Source: Coccinella septempunctata (lineage: Eukaryota > Arthropoda > Insecta > Coleoptera > Coccinellidae). From it: a DNA stretch of 64,000 bases. Location: assembly GCF_907165205.1 (NCBI RefSeq), contig NC_058192.1:27680001-27744000 (forward strand), given 5' to 3'. The translations under genes and the position numbers were made by a program. Every line of letters begins with the position of its first letter. Position 1 is the first letter of the stretch. The notes under the pieces were generated by a model. The model was not told where the DNA came from and made no database searches. It was given only the letters and a program-made list of their open reading frames with translations. This document shows positions 1 to 13,200 of this stretch, piece by piece.

Positions 1-36
1 TTGTTTGTCAAATATTTCACTGATTTTTTTTTTCAG

Positions 37-632
37 AGACTTACATACCCATTTTCATGCCCATGAAAGGGTAAAGCGTAATGAATTATTGAGACGACAT
101 ATGAGAGAAATAAGAGAATCTCCCTTCAAAAAAAATTTCACTGGAGAGATAAAATATAAAAGAGTCAAGAGGCAAGATGATGGTCTAACTGGAGAAACAC
201 TTTGTACTGCAAGATCAACTTTTATTATGCCTAGAGCTGCCATGAACGCTAATGGAAATTGGATGTTTGTAGTGAATATGGAAAATAGCGACCAAAAATA
301 TACGCAATTAGTAAGAAGTGAAGTTTGTACGTAAGTAAAACCATATATGTACTATGTGTGTACCTAAATTTTCTCAATAAAATAGAAGGAATTCATATAC
401 GTGAATATGTTTTACATTTTGAATACAACTACAGTAGAGTTAATGCAGATTGTCCACTTTCAGATCTAAAATTTGTAGCTCCCTTTGTGGATTACCACTT
501 GGATACACATCCAGATGTGAACAGAAATACATACAAAAAAGGTTGATTGCATTGCAGGGTCAGGGAGATCAACTTTACACCGATGTTTTTTGGATACCGA
601 GCTGTTGTGTTTGTACTATTCGACGAAACTGA
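37..632 (+). CDS. Spätzle-family cystine-knot ligand, last two exons (5' part outside window)
   Basis: Secreted ligand precursor of the Toll receptor family; the C-terminal cystine-knot part is what binds receptor. Exon 37-330 follows a pyrimidine-rich acceptor (AG at 35-36) and ends at a GTAAGT donor. Exon 464-632 follows CAG and ends in TGA at 630-632. The two join in phase 2, so that the SEVC end of the first exon runs into SKICSSLC. Eight cysteines are visible: ETLC, SEVC, KIC, SLC, SRC and SCCVC. The stretch CEQKYIQKRLIALQG followed by LYTDVFWIPSCCVC is diagnostic of the family. A dibasic run (KYKRVKR) lies just before the knot and looks like a furin-type cleavage site that would release the active fragment. 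The family is clear; the paralogue (possibly Spz5-like) is a guess from memory. The signal peptide and prodomain lie upstream of base 1. A polyadenylation signal AATAAA is at 776-781. Confidence 0.88.
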
Positions 633-775
633 AGCATTACATAAACAGACAAATTCCAAAGATGGATTTTAATTATTGTTATTATTCGACTATCGAATGG
701 ACTGATATAAAAGTAGACTAGTGTAGACGAATGATACAGATTCAGTTAATTGATCTGAAAAAATTCTGCCCTGTA

Positions 776-781
776 AATAAA
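776..781 (+). terminator. Polyadenylation signal AATAAA of the spätzle-like gene
   Basis: First canonical AATAAA downstream of the stop codon at 630-632, giving a 3' UTR of about 150-170 bases. Inferred from position only. Confidence 0.5.
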
Positions 782-2012
782 AAATTCATCATATATAATA
801 TATGATAAATTTATTTTAATTATATTCAGAAAATTCAGTCCCTCGGGAATAATTCTGTATTTATATAAACTGTAAATGTTCTTGAGTGTTTTACATTTGA
901 CTTTGAAATTATGAGTCAATGCGAACTAATATTCGGTTGAATAAACTCTAATAACTGAAAGTATTATTTTTGAGTATTCATAATTATCACGAATACCTTA
1001 CCTCCGAATTTTCATGACTCTTTAATTAATTGATTTTTACACCTCCGAGTCTTTGAAGACGTCTTCATACTCAATTCGAAGTAACAGGCTAACTATTTAG
1101 GTGAATTACTAGTAAGCCCAACGATCTACCTTTTACCACCAAATCGACAAAAAAAAATGATAAGCGAAAAAAAATGAATCAATCAAATCAACCCGATTTA
1201 TACACTGTAGTGATGTTCACTCGCGTTCGTCTACCACGGTCAATATGTATGTCCGATTTCAATGCTGCAGTCTGTAAATTTTTTCCCTTATTCAGAATAA
1301 AGTGCCAAAGCTATCTGCAAGGAGGAATTGACTGACTTATTATAGATTAGCGTGTATAAACTATAATTGCATGCAACGTTTTCTTTCTATTCAGATTATT
1401 TTACGGATTTCTAATACTGAAAGCCCAAGAGCCCCAGCTCCAAAGATTGAAATAAACCACAACTATAGTTGTCGTTTCCAATTTGGTTTCGTGTAGAAAA
1501 ATAGATACGTTTTATCTCCTGCCGAAAGTATAAGAAACGGAAACAGGCCCCAGGTTAAGCTGTATGCGTTTGCAATCGTGCTGAAAAATCTCGAATTTCT
1601 GAAGATTTTCTCTCATATTTTTTATGTTTCCCGAGTGGAGAGTAGTACACGCGCCTATGCTCTGGTTATTCGTCTTTCGTTTTGCATTTCTCGCGGTTTT
1701 CGAAGAAAGCCTCTAAATCATCCCCTTTTACCTTTCCCACTCGGTGCTTACGAAATGGTAGTACTGGTAATAGTACGACACGAGACAAAAATTATATGAA
1801 AATACTGAGGGCGAAAAAAAATCACTCACAAGGTTTATTACTGTTAAATTGAGTGAATTTCAATAAGGGGATAAATACCAAGAACATAAATATGATTCAA
1901 GTCTTCAAAAGGGTATTAAATACCATGGCTTATGTTCTCCTAAATGGGGCTAAGTTCCATTTATTTTGATCAGTTATTGGCCCAAGAGGTGGCGCACCTC
2001 AGTAAAATTTAT

Positions 2013-2215
2013 AACAGTGACTCTACCAGTGGCTGTTACAGTGGCAACAATTGGAAATTTTGCAATAATAGGAATGGCGGCTTAGAAACACAGATTACAA
2101 TGCTATGATCTGCTGATTGGGTCACGTCACGATCAAATCCGACCAAATTTTGTTATTGCAAAAACGATGAAAAACGTCCACAATTGTCGCCACTGTCTCG
2201 TTAGAGTGTCACTTT
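2013..2215. repeat. Degenerate inverted-repeat (MITE-like) element
   Basis: AACAGTGACTCTACCAGTGG at the left end is imperfectly mirrored by the right end (GCCACTGTCTCGTTAGAGTG, then TCACT). A second arm pair (CAGTGGCAACAATTGG and CCACAATTGTCGCCACTG) lies inside. It resembles the better-preserved element at 20827-21050, which also has CAGTGAC ends. No coding capacity. Confidence 0.4.
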
Positions 2216-3970
2216 AAAAGTTATGAATTCCGACATACTGAGAAAGAAAATGTAATGTGCATATGGTATGACAATTGCACCGGGAGGAATATGAAAACAA
2301 TATGGTGTTAACATCTTTTGTACTAGTCACAGAAATTACTATGAAATTGTTCATTAGCGGCCACAGCTACTCGCCGAACGATCGCCATTTCGCATCCATA
2401 TTTAGTTGTAAAAATATAAAACCCAGACACTTCTTGGATTTGTGCAGTGATATCGAATGTTGGCACCAACTAGGTGGCATCGGTTTCCCTTTTCTACGGA
2501 CAAACATAAACAAACGTAGATAAAAGTCAATGTTTACGTGGTTCATGACCAACTTACAGCATAGTTGCCGGCCATTAACTACCATGAAAAATGTAATGGT
2601 ACTCAGCCATTTTCTATTTTTTCATTTTTGTTTTCATTCATATTGGAAATATTGATATTTGGTTATTTTTCACACTATGTGCAAATGTATTGACTTTGAA
2701 ATTTATACAGATCTGCCAAATCATAAAGATTTTCATTCATAAATTATTGAATCAATTTTCCACTCTCCTGAAACTTGAGCACTTAGATCCTGTTGAAGTT
2801 CTCTCTTCAATTATACTTGTTTCAGCAAATTCAATTCAATTCAAATTCAATGCCTATATTGAAGAGGTAAAGAGACATCAATGTGATTAGTCTCCTGGCT
2901 TACTAAAAATTGAACATATCCTGTCTTGTACTCCATTTAAATAAATAAACAAATAAATAAATAAATGATTCATATTATTCCGGAATCACTAATGTGATAG
3001 CTCAAAGATTTTTCAAAAAATGAAGGGTCATCAATATTCAAACTGTCTACTCCTTCAACTGAACGTTGCCTAAGGAAATAGAAAAACGCAAAACTGATGT
3101 TACTGAATGAAAAACAACTCATGATAAAAATAAGATTTTTATTTCAATTATATTAGTCAATAGGCACTTAGAATTTATCACTGCATTTAAGATTATATAG
3201 AAATATTTATATATAAAGTGTCGAATATAAAAATATTCATTAATATACAACAAAATACAGAACAGCAAAATATACAATTGTAAAATTTTAATTGAAAAAG
3301 TGAAGCAATCATTCCAGTTCCATAGAAGAAATTATTTTTAAGGCAAATTAATTACAGCCCTAGATAGCTTGAGCAACATTTGGAGAGCTGAAATACCTGA
3401 AATGCAATCCATTGTATAGATGTCAATTTAACAGTACAAATGGAACAGCCATAAAATTCAACCTATTGAAGAATTCAGAAGATATGTTTTTCACAATATA
3501 GACAGAGTGAAAATTAAAATTATTTGCATTCAGCTTTGATGCCAAGGACGGATTCCATGTTCAGTGGACTATAAACACCACTGATAATATATCTCTTCTC
3601 AGTGACTTCAATTAATGAAAAAAAAAAAGACAACAAGCGTAGACTTTTTTTGTACATGTAGTACTGTTATTTTGTAGCCTATTCTAGCTGAATAGGTCAC
3701 TATCACTAAATGTCTGATCTCAATATAAATAAATACGAATAAATTCTCATGGATACAAGAGAGATTACTCAGTTTGAAAATAAGAATAATTTTCATAAAA
3801 AGCTGCAACTTAACGGACGGAATACAGCATATTTAATATTATTTTTCATTTCAGTAGTCCATCATTGCATTTCAGATTTTTCAGACAGTCTTCAGTCAAT
3901 GGAAGTATTAATGATTCTCTTTTTGTGTTAAATATCAAATATCACGCTATTTTTGAAACAAATATGTTTC

Positions 3971-4269
3971 TTAAAGACTTGTCATAGCCGGTGGCCTAGC
4001 ATAAGCTTTGGGTATAAAGCCATATTTACGAGTTTTTGGAGCATAAGCCCATAACCACCCATCAACAGTCTGATTATTGAGGTCTGCATATATCCAGTCT
4101 CCACGTCTTACAGTCAAGTCATCAGGCGCCTGCGCCTTATAATCATATAACATAACTAATTCAGTTCCGTGATATCTGAGATCATCACCCCCTTGGTTTT
4201 GATGATGAGTATTGCTGCCTGTGGCGAAATTTGAGCTTTGATTTTGACTGGTTACAGAGTTGAGATGGC
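3971..4269 (-). CDS. Dlish: Dlish exon 6 (SH3-3 and stop)
   Basis: Acceptor TTTTTTTAG, stop TAA at 3973-3971. An Asn/Gln/His-rich linker leads to SH3-3 (ELVMLYDYKAQ, DGWLWAYAPKT, GFIPKAYA). The domain ends seven residues before the stop. Confidence 0.85.
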
Positions 4270-7200
4270 CTAAAAAAATAACACTATTTTTGAATGATAT
4301 ACCACAATCACAGCAGGTTCCACAAAAATTCAACCAACTGATTGACATATCTCACTAAATTTCATACGAATCTATAATTTTGTTTTGAAATCGAGAAAAT
4401 CATTCTTGACTCCTAATGCTTGTCAATAGTTGTCTGTAGATTCATGCTCAATGACACAAAATAAATTCTATTTGAGAAAGATTCAAGTACTGTAGGTATC
4501 GATAGAGATTTTGTAAAATTTCCGGAGAATTTTATGGAACCTGCTGTTACAAGTCCATCATTTTATCATCTCGATAAAGCTTAATCATGTATACAAAGAT
4601 TAAAACTAAAAAAATTGAAAACTCAAACTGACATTCAAATTAATTATAAAAGGCAGCAACATTCCCTATAAAAAACAAATAATAGTCTCATCAAGGATCT
4701 AGGACGCGGAGCGATGTTGCAATATGAATTCTGCTTTTTGACATCTTGAGCTTAATGAAACTCAACTAAAACCATATATACATCACGAGTATTATATAGA
4801 TTTGGTTTGTTTTATATCCTTGGAAAAAAAAATTTCGCGGATATTTTCATTCATGGGCGGATTTTCATTTCAGGTCAAATTTTGAACTTATTACCATACA
4901 ATTTGTTTTTCAAATAATTCAGTTGATGCCTGGCTTTTAAGAAAAAGTCCCTATGCAAGGTTTTGAAGGAGCGGTTCGTCACATTTGTGTGAGGGACTTT
5001 TATTAAATCCATGATTTGGCGAGTGCAAACATCAAAGTTTTTAAGTCATCATGGATTTTTATATAAAGGACGAGCCAAGTTTTCCCAACTTTCAAAAAAA
5101 AAGGTTCGCCTTCGAAAGTTCGAAATAAGTTTGAAAATACCAGTGCAGCAAAAGATAAATCAAAATACGAGTGATCAAGGTAATCAGTTCATTGCTGACG
5201 CGCATACAGGGTAGGTTCCTCAAAAACTGTAAACATTCCACCTCAATCAAACTCTTGAGTTCTAGCGACACCCAAACAAGAAAATATAATGGAAACCTCC
5301 TAAGTAGGGAGTGTTTGATAATTTGAAACGCCATCAAGAACATGCCTTTATCGTATGGTTAACTGATTAAAATAACTATCACGAAAATAAATTAAATGGT
5401 AATTATTTGAATGCCCTAAATGTTAAACTGAGCCTATCGAAGGTGCTTCCAAAATTCTCATTATGATTTCTAGCAAAAAACTGGGGAATTAACAAACAGA
5501 AATAAAAAACGTCCAGAATGAAATAAACAAAACATAAACTGCGATTCAGTGCACTCTCCCAGTAAGAAACACCAATCCACTCTGATGCGAAACGTGGACT
5601 TACACAGACTTGGAAACATAGTATGTAAATGAATACCAACCAACACGAGGGAGGATGTTTTGGCAAGGCCATGTATTTTCAATGAGAAAGAAAAACAATG
5701 CTTCTATCCTCAACAATCCACTTTATGACGGAGTTAATTACACAATTTACTTTAGGGAAGATGTCCTTCGTGTGGCACAGTATAAATATTCCAGGGTGAT
5801 TGGATTGGATACCAATAATGGTCCAAAGAAAAAACAATTAACTATCTTTCTACGAAAAATCAAATTCCCTAACATCGAAATACCTCCTATTTTTCGGGAG
5901 AGGTTCAGCCAAGACATCACTGCAAATAGTATGTAATAAAAAGAAAGAAAGAAAATAAAGAATTTTTCCAGAACAAAACTCGTCAACTGGCTCGGATCTT
6001 ACTGCCTTGCGATTATTGTTACCTTTGATCTAGGGTTGCCTACAAACCACACATTATGCGCTGGTAGTATTATGTGGTGATGGGGCATATTGAAACAAAC
6101 ACGTCTTGGTAGTGGATTTCCATACAGAAGGACTGTAATAGCACCATAATGTCTAAATTCCACAGGAAAGCATATCATAATAAAACTTAAGAGTCTGTTT
6201 AACTTTAAACCTTCCTTGAGTCCTACTGAAAATGACACTAAAGGAGGCTTTAAGCTTAAAAGAACTTCAAATTTTAGGATAAAATTGGCACTTAGTATTA
6301 TGGACGCTCCAAGATGAACCCCTACGGTAGCGATGGAGTCTCTATTAATTTTACCTCGTGTACACATCGCCTTAAGGAGGTTGCTATGAAAACAGCTCTT
6401 CGAATCTGGAAAGCAGCACAATGGCGTGATAATAAAGGACTCTTTTGAAGGCATGCGAGGGCTTACACTATGGTGTAGGATGCCAATGCATCCCTTATGC
6501 ATAGAAGGGATCGCGCCGGCACGAATTTCTGCTTTAACGAACCATACATGGTGATTGTTCTTGATAGAGATCTATGGTCCACAACAAACTCAAGGTCCCA
6601 CTTGGTTCACCGAAGTCTCTGTGATGTTCGAAGGGGCTGGTATTGGGATTATGGGACCTCGTTTCAACCAGTCCATCCCACTAGGAAAGGGCTGTACCTA
6701 ATGCAGGCTGAACTGTATGGAATATGTTCTTGCCTGCACCGCAGAGTATACTCCGAAAACACATCTATATATGGTGTGACAGTCAGGAAGCACTGAAATC
6801 CCTTTCTGGGAAAAAGGTCAGTTACTACTTATGGAGTAGGAGAATGCGGGAAAGCTCTGCGTGAGCTGGGCTCTGGTATCGCTTCGCAAGTTATTTGGAG
6901 GCCTGCACACGAGAAGGGACACTGGAACCATTGGCTTAATCAGCTTTTATGGATCCGGAACAGGCACTTCCCATCTGTCGAACATATGTCAGGAGTTTCT
7001 GTATTAGATGGTTAGGCAGAAATATTTCCTCTGAATGAAGTAATGGTCTCAGCCAGTAGAGGCTTCTCATTGGAAGACCGTCCTCTAAGGGCCTGTTCCG
7101 ATATTGCTGGTTTTACTGGCCAGCAATCGAATAACAATAGAACTCGAACGACTGGGCCAATAGGCATCGTCTCTGAAATACTGACAGTACTGTTCAGGAA

Positions 7201-10200
7201 TATCGGAACAGACGGTAAGCCTGAGGTCAAGAAACGCCTGGCCCTTGGGAGGAAGCAGCTCAATCTGATAACGGGTGCACTGACTGGCCATATGTTCAAT
7301 AAACATTTGAAAAAATAGGGACGAACTTCATACTTGCTGTTCTTTGTGCCGCTGGTGCAAGAATACCAATGAAACTGTTGTACATATTCTGTTCACCTCT
7401 AAGTGACCTTGCTGAGTTAAGGACAACAAACCTAGGAAACCCAACAACCACTTGTGGTGAGAGGGAGGACACTTATGGTTTGAGTTTTTCGAACTGCATT
7501 CCAAAGAACAATGAGCCACATGTACTCAGCTCAGCTTGGAGAAGGCACCGCACATAAAAGAAGAGCCGCCCAACAATTCCAACAATCTTCCAACAAACTT
7601 CTATAGGAAGTAAACAAAACACTACACGAATTCAGAATTTAATTCTATTCAACCACACATTTCAAGAAGCCATAATGAAGAACTTTGCTATCACACAAAC
7701 ACAATATGTTATTGAAAACAAAAACAACCCGGGACGTTCAAGTGCGGTTAATCGATTGGTTGCCGGACCATGAGAAAGAGATGGGTTCCCCAACATCTTC
7801 CCATTCAATGCGACACACTTCCAGGTATTTTAGAGTTCACTGATTTAACTAACCAAAGTTTCTCAACCATTAGTCAACAAATATGAGAAGGGATTACCCC
7901 GGTGTATCCCTGCTTATGACTTGGAAGGTATCATAAAGAAAATGAGGAAAATGTGTAGAGAATATAATCCCTGTTCATTATCCTCTATGACCCAATAATT
8001 TCCCAGAAGCTCACACCAAATATCTAGGTATTACAGAAGATCAAGAACTGAACTTGCATAAAACTATTGTCGAATCATGCATTTATTGGCCTTGAAACAG
8101 AAAGGTATTTAATCTAAAGAGCAGGCTACATACAGATTAAGAAAATAATTTTCCGAACATACGGAATGCATTGAGAAAAAGAGTAAACAAGGAATGCGAT
8201 CGCCCAGTGCGAGCGTAATTTTATTGCAATTCAATATTGGACTGAACCGCTCCAAATTGTATTTTTCGCACTTATTATTAAGTGGGCTCCGTCTATTTTC
8301 GGGAAATAAGTACGGCGTTATCAACAATTATAGAGTTAGATAGCACTCAATGAGATCTTCAAGATGAGCTCTTGCTACACCCCACACCCCTATTTAAAAT
8401 AAGGTACTTTTCGCCCTATCACCATAAAGTCATAAAACGCTTGGAACATAAATACATGGAATGGAAAATTATCATATGTTGTTGTCCAAAGACTGGAGTG
8501 AGAGGATTGCTTAGTGTCGCCAATCACAATGCGAAAAGAGAGGAAAGTATAGTCCCTAAGAATGATTGACATCCCAGTAGGTTTCGAAGGTCCAGACGCA
8601 GAGCTTAATATCACAAAGGATCTTTAATAATTTCTGTAGCTTCAACCATAGAACTGAAATACATATATAAATATAACATACAGAAGTATTTGAGAAGAAG
8701 AAATGTTCAAATTCATAGCATATTAATCAGCATTCAAAATTGATACAAATGTTTCCAATTTGTACAATTAAATTAAGAATATAAATAGCAGTACAAAATT
8801 GAAATTATCGTCGGTCAGTGCAGGTTCACATATAATAGGTCTAAAAACCATGATGTTCATTTAAAATACCAACCTGAATTCCGCAACACAAAATCTTAAC
8901 TTACGGGCTATTACCAAATTTAGTTCGAATTTCCATAGCCACCCAAGATGCCAATCATTCTTGAATGGACTATACAGGGTGAGTTGGAAGGACTTGATGG
9001 CGGTATTTTTGAACATTTGTTAAAACAGCGCTATAATTGAAACCATGTTAATGTTTGAAATTTTGTTTTTTTGTAATAACGCTATATGTATTTTGAAAAC
9101 AAATGAGAATAGTGTAAGAACTTATGGGTTTTTTAAAATTAATTTTACGTGTATGTATATTACACACCTGGAATTTGGTGCGTTCCTCCCCACTCACCCT
9201 TTATATAAATTTATCCATGTAAGCCACTAGCTTAGTGTCGCACCTAACAGAGATGAATCGAATGTGTTGGCGACAACAAATGCGTTCGTAGCACTGCAAT
9301 GACAATTCCATAATGTTCCAAGTAACAATGCGAGCGAAGCCGTAAGTTAAACCAGACAATTTTTTCACATCGTTACATTGATTGAACACTTCATAACACA
9401 GCTGCCCAAAAATATAATATTGATGAATTCGGAATGATTATACTGATGTATGTATTAACTAAATTTCAATTTATTGTTATTCAAAAAACAGGAAAACAAA
9501 AAGTTTTTCAAATAATTGAAATTCATTGGAAATATTCTCACTTCGTTTATCCATATCGAAATAAATCAATTCAATAGAAATTTCAGTACAAGAAGTTCAT
9601 AATTTCTGATCTTAAATATATATGTAATATTTGTTCAATAGAAAATTTTCTCTGCAAGAAAATGATGCATAAAGCTTAAATAAGCACCCAGTGTGATAAA
9701 GTCCTCATCCTACCTTGTATCACATTATCAGCTGGGTAAACAAAACCTGATGGTATGAATCCTTCTTGACCATCACTTCTGACTATCCAATACCAATCAG
9801 GGTCTTCTCTATTTAATACTAAAATTGTAATTGGTGAGAACTAAAATATTCAATTTTTCAACAATTCAACAAATGGGAGTTATAGGGAGAAAAATTATGA
9901 AAAAGCACTGACGTAATTAGTTTACTTGGTTTTTCTTTTCCCTTATGCATCAGGCCTAATTTTATTAATACAAAAATATTATGCATTGCGAGTATTGTAG
10001 AATAAAGGTTCAAAACATAACTCTTCTTCTACTTGAATAGTTACGTGGGTTGCGTTCACAAACTTACTCTGAGCAAGTCATGGAGTAAGCTCTGATTACT
10101 CGAAACGTTCACTAACGTACTTTTATGTCCTCAGAGTATGCTCTCTGAGCATGGCCATACTCATACTCTACTCTCGGAGTAAGTTTGTGAACACAACCCT

Positions 10201-13200
10201 GTATTATATCCATAGAGATATTATCTATAGTAGTGGCATAGACATAGACATAGTAGCATAGACAATGGATAAGGTTGTAATGGAGATATTTTAAAATAAC
10301 TTCAAATTTTCTATGTGTTTATGTGATTGCTACGTCATTGGATGTGAGTAAGATACTTTCACGAGTTAGTGGATGAGAATAAAATTTTTTTTATTTCTTG
10401 CACGACACAGCCTAATTCTTTGATAGCTACAACAATGTGTGTTAGTGTAACATAGCGAGTGACTTCGAGTTTTTTCGATTTCCTATTGCCCCTTATTTCA
10501 ATATTGTCTTGGTGGTGTTTGATGTGATGGTTTGACTTACTGCAGGTATGTTTATGTAAATAAAAAGTGTAAGGAGCCATAAAAAACTAGTCTATGGTTC
10601 TTTACTATTCTCACTGAAGCGCCTCTACATCGTCTTCATCATAGTTTCTCTTTTACATCTATTTCATTCTTATCCGTTCAGGTGTATTTTTTACAACTGG
10701 TTGGAATCAAAGATGGTGCTAAAGTGAGGAAACTTTGGTGCTTGTAGTCCTTCCGTTCCTTACTTACTTCAATAAGGCCAGTATTATCTTCTCTCTCCTA
10801 TTTTTAAAGAGAAACTTGACCACTATGGCTTTAGGTCTGGTCAAGTCAAAGGTGGGAACTCTATAAGAAGTATCCAGCTCAGAGGACTCGATAGGATATC
10901 CAACACACACCGCAACTCTCTTAACTATATTGAGAACATTCTCATTCTCCTATTCAGAGACTCCACAAATTTCCACATTATTTGATTTATTTTGTTGTTC
11001 TTGTTCAAGTATATCAACTCGATTTTGTAGCGTTTTCACCGATGTTTTAAGGAGCAAATTTTCCCTAGTTCTCTTCTCCATTTCAGTTATCTTTCTGCTG
11101 ATATTAAAAAGGCTGTGATCAAGGAAAGTAAAAGAGTGGCTACAAAAAGATATAGACTCCATGAGGCCCCTCATATTTCTGAACCAAAAATTTAATCTCT
11201 CTCAGGATCTCCTGCAACACACCGAGTGACTCGGATGTATCAACATCATTTACTCCAATAGAAGCAACAATTGATCGTCGCCTAGGCCACGCCTCCAGCC
11301 AGACTACAAGTACTACAGGTCCAAGATACAGGTATCTGGGACCGAGCAACGTCCGACTTGTTCAAATTTACGCATTTGGCATAAACCAGAGAACTCAAGG
11401 CACCGTACTCTAGCAGAAAGTCCATCGGTGCAAATATAACAAACGGGCCTGATGAAATGACGTGAATAAAGCAGAAGAAAGGAAAAATTATGCAACAGGT
11501 ATACACACTTCACTCCTCGGAGGCCTGTCAGGGAGGCTCAAACTATACACACAAAAGGAGGCCAGGAAACAATGGATGAAACTTGATGGAGAGTGTTTGG
11601 TCACCTTTATTAAGGGATTCCCGCCCCAAATCAGATGTTCCACACAAATGATAAGGAATCCACTAATAAACAAACAATATCACGCCCAAAAAAAGCGTAC
11701 ATGAATCGCCCAGAGAATAATTATTCATATCAAAATGTAATTCGAAGTGTACTTACACCAACAAAAACAAAAACAAAACAAGTTCTAGGATAGAACACTA
11801 CACCAATCGAAGAACTATGTGTATATGTACAAGCTCGATATCCAGATAAAATTGGTGCTAAGCTCAATAAAAAAACAGTTTTCAAAACTGATTTTTGCAA
11901 CTAACACAAAACCGTTTAATGAAAAAGAGAAATCTAAAAATTATATAGATAATATTTCCTGTTTTCATGAAAAACCTATACAGAAGAATTATCACTGCCA
12001 GAAGTTAGAAAATCTGAATACAGAAATATATAAAACAGATGTATACATAGATCCCAAATAGCAATCATGTATATTTAACAAGGAGTAATCACATGATAAG
12101 ATGGAATAGACCATATTAGTGAGGTTAGAATCACTCAATTGGCGGGAGATCCATATTCAAATTTTTTTACATAGGAATCGACTTTAAGATGGAATATCGC
12201 TGGCTAGAAGTAAATGTTAATATAAAGACATGCAAAATTGGGTGCCGCAATTATTAGAGGTTGTTTCCAAGTACATTTTACATCACAAAATACTTTTATA
12301 TGTCCTAAAATCAAAATTGAACACATTATTATACGGAATATATCCGTATGTCGCAGATCATTTCTGCTATACGTCAATCATGAACCGTAACAAAGAAAAT
12401 GACATGCTACGCTTGCGCGTTAGAATGATGTCAGCTTCAGAGGTTAGAAACGAAATGAAGCTACGACAAACTTCCATGGATCTTGCCGACCAATTTTATA
12501 TTGATCCATTATTGAAAAAATATACCATTCTATTACGAAATTTTGGTTTCAACTAGTTAAGAAAGGATCATAGAACACATTCCAACAGAAATAAATCTTA
12601 AGAAACTCGCTAAAATATCCAAAAACAGGCGAGAAGTACGCGACATTTTTAGTCCCATAAGAAATGCATAGGAAATTCAGGGACCAGATCCACGGATGGA
12701 TCGCGATTCAAATTTCCCGCCTAACCTCACTAATATGGTCTATAATAATCGATTTCAAGCGAATAACCTGTAATAACCGCGGTTATTGCTGGTTTTGCCC
12801 TTGGTTATAGCCCTTCACAACTTCTAACCTCACTTCAATAACCAGAAGTTTAACCCAGCTCGCGCGTATGGTTATCTCCGGTTATCTGCGGTTCAAAATG
12901 ATGACGTTCAAGGGCTAGTTCATGACGTCACGAATTATAACCAATAATGACCAAAAGCGCTTGAATGCAGTTGGTTATTGTTGGTAATTACCAATGATGA
13001 CCAGGTTATTCGCTTGAAATCGATTAATATAAAGATTGAAGACTGAACCTAAGTTATGAAAAAAAGAAGTAGAATTTGAAAATATGAAGTGAATATGCGG
13101 TTTTGTTATTTTCAGAAGTGTGAATTTAATAAGAAAATTTTCGAATAATAGGTTTTCATGAGAATCATTCTGAAATTTTCTTATTGTCTGAGAACAGTGT

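Larger units (their letters stand above)
633..3970. other. Intergenic region between the spätzle-like gene and Dlish
   Basis: No coding exon recognised; all open frames are short. It holds a short dispersed repeat (about 1380-1500, related to 57570-57780), an imperfect inverted-repeat element (about 2013-2215, with CAGTGAC/GTCACT ends) and a TAAA microsatellite at 2938-2967 that may be the tail of an old retroelement. Confidence 0.5.

Noticed and set aside
5999..6502. 167-codon minus-strand frame
   Set aside because: No domain; it overlaps a dispersed repeat (near 6225, also at 57430) and the start of the RNase H remnant on the other strand.
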